NCBI GenBank assembly: GCA_964242595.1
Contig: CAXTBC010000002.1
Location: 1 to 64,000 of the forward strand
DNA from: BOG-908 sp964242595
GTDB lineage: Bacteria > Pseudomonadota > Alphaproteobacteria > Acetobacterales > Acetobacteraceae
DNA: 64,000 bases
Reading direction: 5' to 3'
Shown here: positions 51,593 through 59,986 of the stretch, one piece after another
Position numbering within the stretch: the stretch's first letter is position 1
Layout of the letters: each line of letters starts with the position of its first letter
Position numbers and translations under genes: made by a program
The notes under the pieces: generated by a model
Databases searched by the model: none
The model's input: only the letters and a program-made list of their open reading frames with translations
Told to the model about the DNA's origin: nothing

Positions 51593-52251
51593 GCCGGCCG
51601 CAAGCCCTCGTATTTGGCCAGCTTCCACGCCTCGGGCTCGGCCGCCGCCTCGTCGTACCAGCGCGCCACCAACGGGTGCGCCCGCACTGCCTGGCAATAC
51701 GCCGCGGCCGTCTCGGACAGCGGCGGCGCGTAGGTCAGCAGCCGCGCCACCACGGGCGCGAACATCGCGTCCGCCACGCCGAACTCCGCCCCGAACAGGT
51801 ACGGCCCCCGCCCGCCGAACTCCGCCCGCGTCTCCGCCCAAACCGCCTCCACCCGCGCCACGTCGGCCAGGCTCTCCGCCGTCTGTCCCAGCCCCGCGTA
51901 GTCCGCCCGCCCCAAATTCATCGGCATCGCCGTCCGCAGTGCCCGGAACCCGGCATGCATCTCGGCCGCCACCGAGCGCGCCTGCGCGCGCGCCACCCGC
52001 CCGTCCGGCCACAACGAAGGCGCGAACTCCGCGCAATACTGGCAGATCGCCAGGCTTTCCCAGACCCGCGCGCCCTCATGCTCCAGGTACGGCACCAGCC
52101 CCGCCGGCGTGGCCTCCCTGATCGCCGGCGTCGTCCCCGCCTGCATCGGCAGCACCACAACCTCCACGTCCAGGCCGGCCAGCATCACCGCCAGCCACCC
52201 GCGCATCGACCACGACGAGTAGCGCCGATTGCCGATATAAAGCCTGCCCAT
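51589..52251 (-). CDS. Glutathione S-transferase-like protein
   Basis: A 220-residue protein with the thioredoxin-like N-domain (MGRLYIGNRRYSSWSMRGWLAVMLAGLDVEVVVLP, with YSSWSMR as the active-site loop, and GLVPYLEHEGARVWESLAICQYCAE) and the helical C-domain. This N-terminal pattern is that of GST subfamilies near the zeta/maleylacetoacetate-like type. It may detoxify electrophiles; the substrate is unknown. It is divergent from dinB with about 75 bp between. Confidence 0.85.
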   Translation of the reverse strand: MGRLYIGNRRYSSWSMRGWLAVMLAGLDVEVVVLPMQAGTTPAIREATPAGLVPYLEHEGARVWESLAICQYCAEFAPSLWPDGRVARAQARSVAAEMHAGFRALRTAMPMNLGRADYAGLGQTAESLADVARVEAVWAETRAEFGGRGPYLFGAEFGVADAMFAPVVARLLTYAPPLSETAAAYCQAVRAHPLVARWYDEAAAEPEAWKLAKYEGLRPA

Positions 52252-52326
52252 CCCTGCTATCCTGCCTGCCAGCCCGTCCCCCAATGCACGCCCCCCGCGC
52301 GCGGATCAACACAGGAGCACGCTCCC

Positions 52327-53571
52327 CTGGACAGCCTGTGCCGCGACTGTGGCCTGCAAGGTGCTGCGTCCCCGTGCCCGGCCTGCTTCTCCGTCCGCAT
52401 CCTGCGCCACCCCCAACTTTTCACCCTGGCCACGGCCCATATCGACTGCGACGCCTTCTACGCCAGCGTGGAGAAAGCCCGCCGGCCGGAGCTCGCCGAC
52501 AAGCCGCTGATCATCGGCGGCGCCACCCGCGGCGTCGTCACCACCGCCTGCTACATCGCCCGCCTCTCCGGCGTGCACAGCGCCATGCCCATGTTCCGCG
52601 CGCGCAAGCTCTGCCCGGACGCCGTCGTACTCAAACCGGACATGGCCGCCTACGCAGACGTGGCCCGCCGCCTGCGCACCCTGATGCGCACCCTCACCCC
52701 GCTCGTCCAGCCGCTCTCCATAGACGAAGCGGCCCTCGATCTCTCCGGAACCGAGGCGCTGCACGCCACCCCGCCCGCCGCCACCCTGGCCCGCCTGGCG
52801 CGCACCGTCGAAGCCGAGTTCGGCATCACCATCAGCATCGGCCTGGCCGCCAACCGCCTGCTCGCCAAGCTCGCCGCCGGGCAGGACAAGCCCCGCGGCT
52901 TCGTCGTCATGGGCCAGGAAGCCGCCGCCACTCTGGCCCCCGAACCCGTCACCATCCTGCCCGGAGTTGGTCCCGCCCAGGCGCGCCGCCTGCACGCGCT
53001 AGGCCTCACCCAAGTGGGCCAGCTCCAACAGCTCACCGAGCGGGAAGCCCGCACCCTGCTCGGCGACGAAGGCCCCTCGCTCGCCGCCCGCGCCCGCGGG
53101 GAAGATACCCGGCCGGTCACCCCCACCAGCATCGCCAAGTCAATCAGCGCGGAAACCACCTTCGCCGAAAACCTTACCGCCCGCCCCGCCCTCGAACGCC
53201 ACCTCTGGCGCCTGTCCGAACGCTTGGCCGACCGCCTCCGCACCTCCGAACATGCCGCCTGCGGCGTGGTGCTCAAGCTGAAGACCGCCAGCTTCGCCTC
53301 CCGCACCCGCACCCAGCGCCTCCCCCAGCCCACCGCCCTGCCCGACACCCTGTTCGAGGCGGCCCGCACCCTGCTCGCCCGCGAAGCCGACGGCACCGCC
53401 TTCCGCCTCATCGGCATCGGCGCGTCAGGCCTGGCTCCCCTGTCGACCGCCGATGCGAACGACCTCGCCGACCCCGACGCCGCCCGCCGCCGCGCCCGCC
53501 AGGGCGCCATCGACGGCCTGCGCGCCCGGTTCGGCGCGGCGGTGATCGGGAAAGGGCGGGGGCTGCAGTAA
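52327..53571 (+). CDS. dinB: DNA polymerase IV with N-terminal zinc-finger-like motif
   Basis: About 414 residues of Y-family polymerase. The N-terminus has four cysteines (CRDCGLQGAASPCPAC), as in alphaproteobacterial DinB. The catalytic motifs HIDCDAFYASVE and SIDEAALD hold the acidic residues, then helix-hairpin-helix (ILPGVGPAQARRLHALG) and little-finger domains follow. No ATG or GTG fits the in-frame start; CTG 52327, after CAGGAG, is used and is uncertain. It performs translesion synthesis. No SOS box was found just upstream. Confidence 0.85.
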   Translation: MDSLCRDCGLQGAASPCPACFSVRILRHPQLFTLATAHIDCDAFYASVEKARRPELADKPLIIGGATRGVVTTACYIARLSGVHSAMPMFRARKLCPDAVVLKPDMAAYADVARRLRTLMRTLTPLVQPLSIDEAALDLSGTEALHATPPAATLARLARTVEAEFGITISIGLAANRLLAKLAAGQDKPRGFVVMGQEAAATLAPEPVTILPGVGPAQARRLHALGLTQVGQLQQLTEREARTLLGDEGPSLAARARGEDTRPVTPTSIAKSISAETTFAENLTARPALERHLWRLSERLADRLRTSEHAACGVVLKLKTASFASRTRTQRLPQPTALPDTLFEAARTLLAREADGTAFRLIGIGASGLAPLSTADANDLADPDAARRRARQGAIDGLRARFGAAVIGKGRGLQ

Positions 53572-53709
53572 GATAAAATGAAGTCTGCCAAAGGAAAACA
53601 GGCCCAACTACCTAAAAAAGAACAGCATACCATCGTGTGCCAGATAGAATGCTGCAGATTTGACACAGATGGTGCTAGCGTTAGAGTTTAGGCTCTGTAT
53701 CGTGGGCTG

Positions 53710-54177
53710 ATGCTCGTCTCAGACGTCATTCGCGCCCATAAAGACCAAGTGCGGGTGAGTTACTGGCACGAGGGCAAAATTCCTCCTTTCACATTTCTAA
53801 TGCGTCCCGGACAGCCTCCACTCAGGCTTGGCCGCAGTTGGTCTTGGCGGACCATCGACTTTACTGCTTTTGCCCACTCTTTCCGAATACTGATTTAACT
53901 TCGTGAAGAGCGCGAAATACGCTATCTTACTCTTGGATGGCTTGAGAACTCTTTTCTTAGAGTCGTTTGCGCTCATGAATTCCATGCCAGCGAACCAGGA
54001 TGGCACTGTCATTCAGTCCGTGAATGCGAGTTTGGGGCGAAAGACTGGTCTCATAGAACCCTGACAAAATACCCTCGGCGTCCCATATCTGGAGCGGTCT
54101 TTGGCGTAGATAGACGTAGCGCAACCGACCTGGCTGTGCGATTCTATCGCCTGAGTTCCCCAGGCCCCCTGATATGA
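53710..54177 (+). pseudogene. Partner of the DUF1828 gene, broken by in-frame TAA
   Basis: One reading frame runs from ATG 53710 to TGA 54175-54177 but is cut by TAA at 53896-53898. Before the stop it reads MLVSDVIRAHKDQVRV... SFRILI and after it LREEREIRYLTLGWLEN, VVCAHEFHASEPGWHCH, RPISGAVFGVDRRSATDLAVRFYRL. The part EFHASEPGWHCH looks like a known type of partner protein. No start fits the second half, so I call it a nonsense-interrupted gene. The stop overlaps the next ATG (ATATGA). Confidence 0.6.
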
Positions 54178-54989
54178 AAGATGCCCTCTGCCGCGCCTTT
54201 TGTGACGCTCTGACCGTTCGAGAGATACCGGACGGCCTGGCCGTTGGTACGCCTTTCAGGCGGGGGGGCGATGCCCTGGGATTCTACATCATAAATTGCC
54301 GGCAGAATCGAGCCTACGCGCGACTAGAGGATGATGGGCAGACGATATCGCTTATTGAAGCGTCTGGAGTCAATCTGTCTGTAGGCTCACGCGCCGCAAT
54401 GCTTGGGATACTTTTAAGCGAGTTTGGAATTCAGTACGACACACTGGAGTCGGTCTTGCACACTCCATTTGTGCGAATAGACGAAATTCCTGCTTTATCT
54501 CTAAAATTCATAGAGTTCTTAGTCAAGATGCAAGACTTTGCATTTTTCACTAGGACTCGAGTTGAAGACACTTTTCGATCTGACGTAATTTTATCTGTGA
54601 TGGAAAGGTTTAGTGGGCGTGCGGAGGTTGAACTGGAAGCGGCGCCAAATGAGCCGTTGATGAATCACGTTGCTGACGTTGTCATACGGCCTCCTGAACG
54701 GGCGCCTCTAGCACTTTACGTAGGCGACAGTAACAACAAAGCGCTCGAAGCCGTGGTCTTACAGCAAAAAACTATCATTTCAGATATTATGTGCAACGTT
54801 ATGTTGGTGGTACGCGAAGCAAAGCCAAAAAGGGTGCAGACTCGAGTTTTAGCGATTGTACATGATGATAAAGAACTGGCAGTTGCAGTGTATCCTGACG
54901 ATCCAGAAAAGGCATTAAAGCAGATGGAGAGGCTGGCATTTGGACTATATGGGGCTTCTTATGTGTCAGGAACGCAGGCGAGGAACTGA
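54174..54989 (+). CDS. DUF1828/DUF1829-family protein
   Basis: A 271-residue protein. The N-terminal half (PFRRGGDALGFYIINCRQNRAYARLEDDGQTISLIEASGVNL, SVGSRAAMLGILLSEFGIQYDTLESVL) is the DUF1828 pattern. The second half (KALEAVVLQQKTIISDIMCNVMLVVREAK, TRVLAIVHDDKELAVAVYPDD) is DUF1829-like with a nuclease-like rhythm, though no catalytic motif is certain. It overlaps the broken partner gene. Low-GC codon use compared with neighbours suggests transfer. Such genes occur on phages and islands; the function is unknown. Confidence 0.7.
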   Translation: MKDALCRAFCDALTVREIPDGLAVGTPFRRGGDALGFYIINCRQNRAYARLEDDGQTISLIEASGVNLSVGSRAAMLGILLSEFGIQYDTLESVLHTPFVRIDEIPALSLKFIEFLVKMQDFAFFTRTRVEDTFRSDVILSVMERFSGRAEVELEAAPNEPLMNHVADVVIRPPERAPLALYVGDSNNKALEAVVLQQKTIISDIMCNVMLVVREAKPKRVQTRVLAIVHDDKELAVAVYPDDPEKALKQMERLAFGLYGASYVSGTQARN

Positions 54990-55162
54990 CTAATAACCAG
55001 TCACTAAGCCCAGAAGAGATAGACCGCCGAGCCCGCGAAACAGCTCACCGAATGATGGAAAGGCCGTTTGGGCGTAAGAATTACCCGAGCCGGCCAAGCC
55101 TGACGTGCCGAAGCCCGTACTTGCAGGACGGGGTTTCGGGCAAGGCTGATTCCTGCGGGACC
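54990..55162. other. Short region after the DUF1828 gene, possible small gene remnant
   Basis: An open frame overlapping the DUF1828 stop reads LTNNQSLSPEEIDRRARETAHRMMERPFGRK, similar in style to small helical antitoxin-like proteins, but it has only a CTG start. Further on lies an imperfect hairpin (CCGAAGCCCGT ... ACGGGGTTTCGG) near 55106-55137. Nothing else is recognised. Confidence 0.35.
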
Positions 55163-56134
55163 TCACGCACTCCCAACCCGCAACAGATCGTGGATGTGCA
55201 CCAGCCCCACCGGCCGCCCATCCTCCACCACGAAAACACAGGTGATCCGCGCCTCGTTCATCAGCGCCAAGGCCGCCGCCGCCAGCGCATCCGCCGGCAG
55301 CGTGTAGGGCCGCCGCCCCATCGCCTCGCGCACCGGCCGGTCAACGAACCCGCCCCGGAACGCCCGCCGCAGGTCACCGTCCGTCAGCGCCCCCACCAGC
55401 CCGCCCGCCGCGTCCACAACCCCGGCAATCCCGAACCGCTTGGAGGTCATCTCCACGATACCCTCGGCCAGGGTCGCGCCGTCGCCGATCAGCGGCAGCG
55501 CGTCGCCGACGTGCATCAGCGCGCCCACCTGCACCAGCTGTGCACCTAGCTTGCCGCCCGGGTGGAACCGGCCGAAATCACGCGCCGAGAACCCGCGCTG
55601 CTCCAGTAGCAGCACCGCCAGCGCGTCGCCCGCCACCAATTGCATCGTCGTCGACGTCGTCGGCGCCAGCCCGTTCGGACAAGCCTCCTGGCTCACCGGC
55701 AGCGTCAGGCAGACGTCCGCCGCGGTCCCCAGCGCGCTTTCCGCCCGAGACGTCATCGCTACCAGCGGCACCGCGAACCGCCGCGTGTAAGCCACGATGT
55801 CGGCAAGCTCCGCCGTCTCGCCGCTCCAGGACAGCGCCAGCACCACGTCGCTCTCGCGGATCACCCCCAGATCGCCATGGCTCGCCTCCGCCGGATGCAC
55901 GAAATGGGCAGGCGTCCCGGTCGAAGCCAGGGTGGCGGCGATCTTGCGCCCGACATGGCCGGACTTGCCCATCCCGCTCACGATCACCGTGCCGGTTGCG
56001 GCACCGATCACGGTGGCCGCCTGCGCGAACTTGTCGGCCAGTCCGGTGGCCAGGGCAGCATTCAAGGCGATCAGGCCTTGCTGTTCCAACCCTATGGTAC
56101 GTTCCAGGCTGGCTTGGGTGTTCAATGCTGACAT
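55163..56134 (-). CDS. kdsD: Arabinose-5-phosphate isomerase
   Basis: A 323-residue SIS-CBS protein. The sugar isomerase domain (about 25-190) has VIVSGMGKSGHVGRKIAATLASTGTPAHFVHPAEASHGDLG, and two CBS domains follow (about 205-323, LMHVGDALPLIGDGATLAEGIVEMTSKRFG, PVREAMGRRPYTLPADALAAAALALMNEARIT). It converts ribulose-5-P to arabinose-5-P for Kdo. It is the last gene of the kdsA-kdsB-kdsD order on this strand. Confidence 0.92.
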   Translation of the reverse strand: MSALNTQASLERTIGLEQQGLIALNAALATGLADKFAQAATVIGAATGTVIVSGMGKSGHVGRKIAATLASTGTPAHFVHPAEASHGDLGVIRESDVVLALSWSGETAELADIVAYTRRFAVPLVAMTSRAESALGTAADVCLTLPVSQEACPNGLAPTTSTTMQLVAGDALAVLLLEQRGFSARDFGRFHPGGKLGAQLVQVGALMHVGDALPLIGDGATLAEGIVEMTSKRFGIAGVVDAAGGLVGALTDGDLRRAFRGGFVDRPVREAMGRRPYTLPADALAAAALALMNEARITCVFVVEDGRPVGLVHIHDLLRVGSA

Positions 56135-56139
56135 CTCCG

Positions 56140-56182
56140 AAGGCAAGCACTTCTTTTTCTCGAAAAAGAAGGCCTTCCCCTA
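56140..56182. repeat. Repeat family A, copy 10 (hairpin only)
   Basis: GGCAAGCACTTCTTTTTC-tcg-AAAAAGAAGGCCTTCCCC. The hairpin without tail fills the whole gap between kdsB and kdsD. Confidence 0.75.
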
Positions 56183-56902
56183 CTACCTCAACAAAACCCG
56201 GGCCCGCTCCAGGTCCTCCGCCGTGTCCACCCCAAGCGGTACGTCGTCCACCACCGCCGCGTCGATCCGCATCCCCGCCTCCAACGCCCGCAACTGCTCC
56301 AGCCTCTCGCGCTGCTCTAGCGTAGAGGGCGGCAACCGCACGAAACATTCCAGCGCCGCCCGCCGCCACACATACAGCCCGATGTGGTGGTACAACGGTC
56401 CCGCGCCCCAGGGCGCCAGCGCACGTGTAAAATACAATGCCCGAAAGCGCGCTTCCCCCACCGGCGTGCCCACCATCTTCACCACGCTGGCCGCCTGCGC
56501 CTCGTGCGCCGCAATCACCGCCACAGGCGTGCCAATGTCCACCGTCGCGTCGTCGAGCAGGCGCGCCGTCGCGCGCACCACATGCGGCGCCACCGTCGGC
56601 AAGTCGCCCTGAAAATTCACGATGATCTCGTGTTCGCCAAGCCGGTCCACCACGCCCAAAGCCTCGGCAATCCGGTCCGTTCCGGAAGCATGATCCGCCC
56701 GCGTCATCACCGCCTCGCCGCCCCCGCGCCGTACCGCCGCGGCAATCTCCGCGTGGTCCGTCGCCACCACAACCGGCCCCAAGCCGGCCTCCATCGCGCG
56801 CCGCCAGACATGAACGATCATCGGCAACCCGTGGATGTCCAGCAACGGCTTGTTCGGCAAGCGGGAAGCTCCCAACCGCGCCGGGATCAGAACTATCGCC
56901 AT
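56183..56902 (-). CDS. kdsB: 3-deoxy-manno-octulosonate cytidylyltransferase
   Basis: A 239-residue nucleotidyltransferase. The N-terminus MAIVLIPARLGASRLPNKPLLDIHG binds CTP, and VVVATDHAEIAAAV, MTRADHASGTDRIAEAL and NFQGDLPTV are KdsB signatures. It activates Kdo as CMP-Kdo for lipopolysaccharide. ATG 56902 gives the usual length. Confidence 0.94.
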   Translation of the reverse strand: MAIVLIPARLGASRLPNKPLLDIHGLPMIVHVWRRAMEAGLGPVVVATDHAEIAAAVRRGGGEAVMTRADHASGTDRIAEALGVVDRLGEHEIIVNFQGDLPTVAPHVVRATARLLDDATVDIGTPVAVIAAHEAQAASVVKMVGTPVGEARFRALYFTRALAPWGAGPLYHHIGLYVWRRAALECFVRLPPSTLEQRERLEQLRALEAGMRIDAAVVDDVPLGVDTAEDLERARVLLR

Positions 56903-56924
56903 GACGGTGAGCCCAGCACAAAGG

Positions 56925-57068
56925 AGAAGCAAAGGCCTTCTTTTTCGAGAAAAAGAAGCAAAAAGCTTTCGTTCGTGCTGTCGCGGACAGCTGAAACACT
57001 ACGCATCACCAACACGCATCCGAAACAGACAAAAGTTTTTTGGTTCTTTTTTTCAAAAAAGAACCGCT
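56925..57068. repeat. Repeat family A, copy 11 (inverted pair)
   Basis: Left arm: AAAGGCCTTCTTTTTC-gag-AAAAAGAAGCAAAAAGCTTTCGTTCGTGCTGTCGCGG. Right arm inverted: ACAGACAAAAGTTTTTTGGTTCTTTTTTTC-AAAAAAGAACCGCTTCC. The right arm overlaps the 3-prime end of kdsA. Confidence 0.8.
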
Positions 57069-57922
57069 TCCTTAACCTGCCGCTTCCTCAACGAATCATA
57101 AGCCATCAGCTCACCCAGCAAAGGCTCCATGTCCCGCAACGCAATCATGTTCGGCCCGTCAGAAGGCGCCCGGTCCGGATCGGGATGCGCCTCGATGAAC
57201 AGCCCCGCCACGCCCACCGCCACAGCGGCCCGCGCCAGCACCGCCACGAACTCCCGCTGTCCGCCCGAAGAAGCGCCCTGCCCACCCGGCTGCTGCACGG
57301 AATGCGTGGCGTCGAAGATCACCGGAGCGCCCATCGCCGCCATGATCGGCAGCGCGCGGAAATCGGACACCAGCGTGTTGTAGCCGAAAGACGTGCCACG
57401 TTCCGTCACCAGCACCCGGCTGTTGCCGGCGCCCGTCACCTTGCCGATCACGTGGCGCATGTCCCACGGCGCCAGGAACTGCCCCTTCTTCACGTTCACC
57501 ACCCGGCCCGTCCGCGCCGCCGCCACGATCAAGTCCGTCTGCCGGCACAGGAAGGCGGGTATCTGCAGCACGTCGGCCACCTCGGCCACCGCTGCGCAAT
57601 GCTCACGCTCGTGCACGTCGGTCAGCACCGCCACGCCCAGCGCGGCGCGGACGTCGGCGAAGATCTGCAACGCGGCCGCCATGCCCACGCCGCGCGCGCC
57701 GCCCCCGCTCGTCCGGTTCGCCTTGTCGTAGCTGCTCTTGAACACGAACCCCACACCCAGGCGCGAAGTCATCTCGGCCAGGGCCGCCGCGCATTCCTGC
57801 GCGTGCGCCGCGCTCTCCACCTGACACGGCCCAGCGACCAGGCAGAACGGCCTGTCGTTGGCGAACGCGGCGCCGCCCACACTCACCAGCGGATCGGGGG
57901 AGAGTTGTTCCACCTGCGTCAA
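57053..57922 (-). CDS. kdsA: 3-deoxy-8-phosphooctulonate synthase
   Basis: A 289-residue TIM-barrel enzyme joining arabinose-5-P and PEP. FCLVAGPCQVES, FKSSYDKANRTS, GVAVLTDVHEREHCAAVAEVADVLQIPAFLCRQTDLI and FDATHSVQQPGG are KdsA signatures. The C-terminal residues (...RQVKEAVLF) and the stop lie inside a repeat A hairpin, so the repeat has replaced or supplied the gene's end. It is first in the kdsA-kdsB-kdsD order. Confidence 0.94.
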   Translation of the reverse strand: MTQVEQLSPDPLVSVGGAAFANDRPFCLVAGPCQVESAAHAQECAAALAEMTSRLGVGFVFKSSYDKANRTSGGGARGVGMAAALQIFADVRAALGVAVLTDVHEREHCAAVAEVADVLQIPAFLCRQTDLIVAAARTGRVVNVKKGQFLAPWDMRHVIGKVTGAGNSRVLVTERGTSFGYNTLVSDFRALPIMAAMGAPVIFDATHSVQQPGGQGASSGGQREFVAVLARAAVAVGVAGLFIEAHPDPDRAPSDGPNMIALRDMEPLLGELMAYDSLRKRQVKEAVLF

Positions 57923-58039
57923 TCCTGCGAAAATCCTCGCATCCCACCCCAGCTACCAGAAAGCAAGCAGAGCCTCAGCTACCGACTCCATACGCTCGAG
58001 TACTTGCCCCGACCGGCAGCCTGCCGCACAGATGCCCGC

Positions 58040-59557
58040 ATGAGCGCTACCGCCTTGCGTGACGACTCCGAACACCTGATGTACGGTCGTCTCGAACGCC
58101 TGGCACTGGCCGCCGGCGCCCTGCTGATGGCCAGCATCGTCGCCGCCAGCGTGCTGATCGCCCAGCGCAACAGCCGCGACGCTGCCACCGCGGTCCGCAT
58201 CCAGTCCGTTCGCACCCTCACGGTCGACCTGCTGGAAACCGTGCTCTCGGCAGAGACCGGCCAGCGCGGCTTCCTGCTGACCGGCCGCACCAGCTACATC
58301 GGCCCCTACGACGCGGCGACCGCCCGCGTGCCCGGCCTGCTGGACCAGCTCGGCCTCGTGCTCGGCAACCAGCCGGAGATGGTCCGCTGGCGTGCCGTCG
58401 TCGAAGACAAGATGGCCGAGCTGGCCGAGACCGTGCGCCTGGAAAAGGCCGGCCGTCACGACGATGCCCTGGTGCTCGTCAGGTCCGACCGCGGCCTGCA
58501 CGACATGGACGAAGCCAGGCAGATCGCCGCCACCCTGGCGATCAGCCAGCTTGCCGCGTTCAGCGCCGCCCTCCACCACAGCGAGGCGGACGCCCGCCTC
58601 CTCGTCGCCGTGGACGCCGCCGCCCTGATCCTGCTCGTGCTCCTGGTCGCCTTTGTCGGCCGCAGCCTGTCGGCCAGCCTGCGTGCCCTCAGCCGCAGCC
58701 GCAGCGACCTGATGGACGCCAACGCCGCATTGCAGGCCGGCCGCGACAGGCTGGAAGCCAACGTCGCCGAACGCACCGCCGACCTCACCGAAGCCAACGA
58801 GGAGATCCAGCGCTTCGCTTACATCGTCAGCCACGACCTGCGTGCCCCGCTGCTCAACATCATCGGCTTCACCTCCGAGCTGTCGGACGCCACCGACCGC
58901 CTCAACCGCTTCGTCAGCGACAGCCTCGAGCCTGCCGGCGTCGTCGTGCCCGAGGACGTGCGCCTGGCCAGCCAGGAAGACCTGCCCGAGGCGATACGCT
59001 TCATCCAGACCAGCACAGCCAAGATGGACCGCCTGATCACCGCCATCCTGCGCCTCTCGCGCGAGGGCAGGCGCGTGCTCACCCCCGAGCGGCTGGACAT
59101 GACGGCGCTGCTCGGCAGCATCGCCGACAGCGTGCGCCAGCTGGCCGACACCGCCGGTGCCAAGATCACCATCGGCAGCACGCCCACCTTCACGTCGGAT
59201 CGCCTGGCCGTAGAGCAGGTCTTCTCCAACCTGGTCGAGAACGCGCTGAAATACCTCCAGCCCGGCCGCCCCGGCGTGGTCACCCTGTCGGGTAGCACGC
59301 AGGCCGGGTGGTCGCAGTACAAGGTCGCCGACAACGGCCGCGGCATCGCCGCGCGCGACCTCGAGCGCGTCTTCGAGCTGTTCCGGCGTGCCGGGCCGCA
59401 GGACGTGCCAGGCGAAGGCATCGGCCTGGCCCACGTCCGCGCGTTGCTGCGCCGTCTCGGCGGCACCATCATTTGCGAGTCCTCCCCCGGTGTGGGATCA
59501 ACCTTCATCGTCAGGCTGCCGACGGTCCTGGCGCCAAGTGGCGGAGTTACGGAATGA
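58040..59557 (+). CDS. CHASE3 sensor histidine kinase
   Basis: A 505-residue membrane kinase. TM1 (about 20-40) and TM2 (about 193-215) bracket a periplasmic CHASE3-like domain (VLSAETGQRGFLLTGRTSYI). The phospho-acceptor His lies in IVSHDLRAPLLNIIGF, and the ATPase has NLVENALKYL, DNGRGI and GEGIGLAHVRALLRRLGG. The stop overlaps the response regulator ATG (ATGA). The signal is unknown. The cluster may report on membrane or light-like stimuli, but this is speculative. Confidence 0.88.
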   Translation: MSATALRDDSEHLMYGRLERLALAAGALLMASIVAASVLIAQRNSRDAATAVRIQSVRTLTVDLLETVLSAETGQRGFLLTGRTSYIGPYDAATARVPGLLDQLGLVLGNQPEMVRWRAVVEDKMAELAETVRLEKAGRHDDALVLVRSDRGLHDMDEARQIAATLAISQLAAFSAALHHSEADARLLVAVDAAALILLVLLVAFVGRSLSASLRALSRSRSDLMDANAALQAGRDRLEANVAERTADLTEANEEIQRFAYIVSHDLRAPLLNIIGFTSELSDATDRLNRFVSDSLEPAGVVVPEDVRLASQEDLPEAIRFIQTSTAKMDRLITAILRLSREGRRVLTPERLDMTALLGSIADSVRQLADTAGAKITIGSTPTFTSDRLAVEQVFSNLVENALKYLQPGRPGVVTLSGSTQAGWSQYKVADNGRGIAARDLERVFELFRRAGPQDVPGEGIGLAHVRALLRRLGGTIICESSPGVGSTFIVRLPTVLAPSGGVTE

Positions 59558-59985
59558 ACGCAGTGCCCGTGACCATTCTCCTGATCGAAGACGACCCCGG
59601 CCACGCACGGCTGATAGAGAAGAACGTCCGCCGCGCGGGCGTCGCCAACGAGATCACCCACAAGCTCGATGGCACCACCGCGCTCGACTACCTGTTCGGG
59701 CGCGGCGAACAGGTGAAGGCCGAGCCCATGCTGGTCCTGCTGGACCTCAACCTGCCGGACATGAGCGGCACGGACATCCTCGCCCGCATCAAGGCAGACC
59801 CTGTGCTCCGGCGCACCCCGGTCATCGTGCTGACCACCACGGACGACCGCACCGAGATCCAGCGCTGCTACGACCTCGGCTGCAACGTCTACATCACAAA
59901 GCCGGTCGAGTATGAGGGCTTCGCCAGCGCCATCCGCCAGCTCGGCCTGTTCCTCACCGTCATGCAAGTCCCCGAGCCGGCCTGA
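59554..59985 (+). CDS. Single-domain response regulator
   Basis: A 143-residue CheY-like receiver. ILLIEDDPGHARLIEKN gives the acidic pocket, LVLLDLNLPDMSG the phospho-Asp, VLTTTDD the Thr, and ITKPVEYEGF the Lys. Such receivers (Rcp1-like) accept phosphate from CHASE3 or phytochrome kinases. It has no output domain, so it acts through protein contacts. It is translationally coupled to the upstream kinase. Confidence 0.9.
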   Translation: MNAVPVTILLIEDDPGHARLIEKNVRRAGVANEITHKLDGTTALDYLFGRGEQVKAEPMLVLLDLNLPDMSGTDILARIKADPVLRRTPVIVLTTTDDRTEIQRCYDLGCNVYITKPVEYEGFASAIRQLGLFLTVMQVPEPA

Positions 59986-59986
59986 C

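Noticed and set aside
51472..52326. Long N-terminal extension of dinB
   Set aside because: It is opposite the GST and glycosyltransferase genes and has no Pol IV similarity; the Cys-motif start is near 52327.
53578..53691. A 37-codon plus-strand frame after dinB (MKSAKGKQAQLPKKEQ...)
   Set aside because: Too short, no ribosome site or recognisable family; could be real but cannot be supported.
56384..58039. Long plus-strand frame leading into the CHASE3 kinase
   Set aside because: It is antisense to kdsB and kdsA; the kinase starts at ATG 58040.
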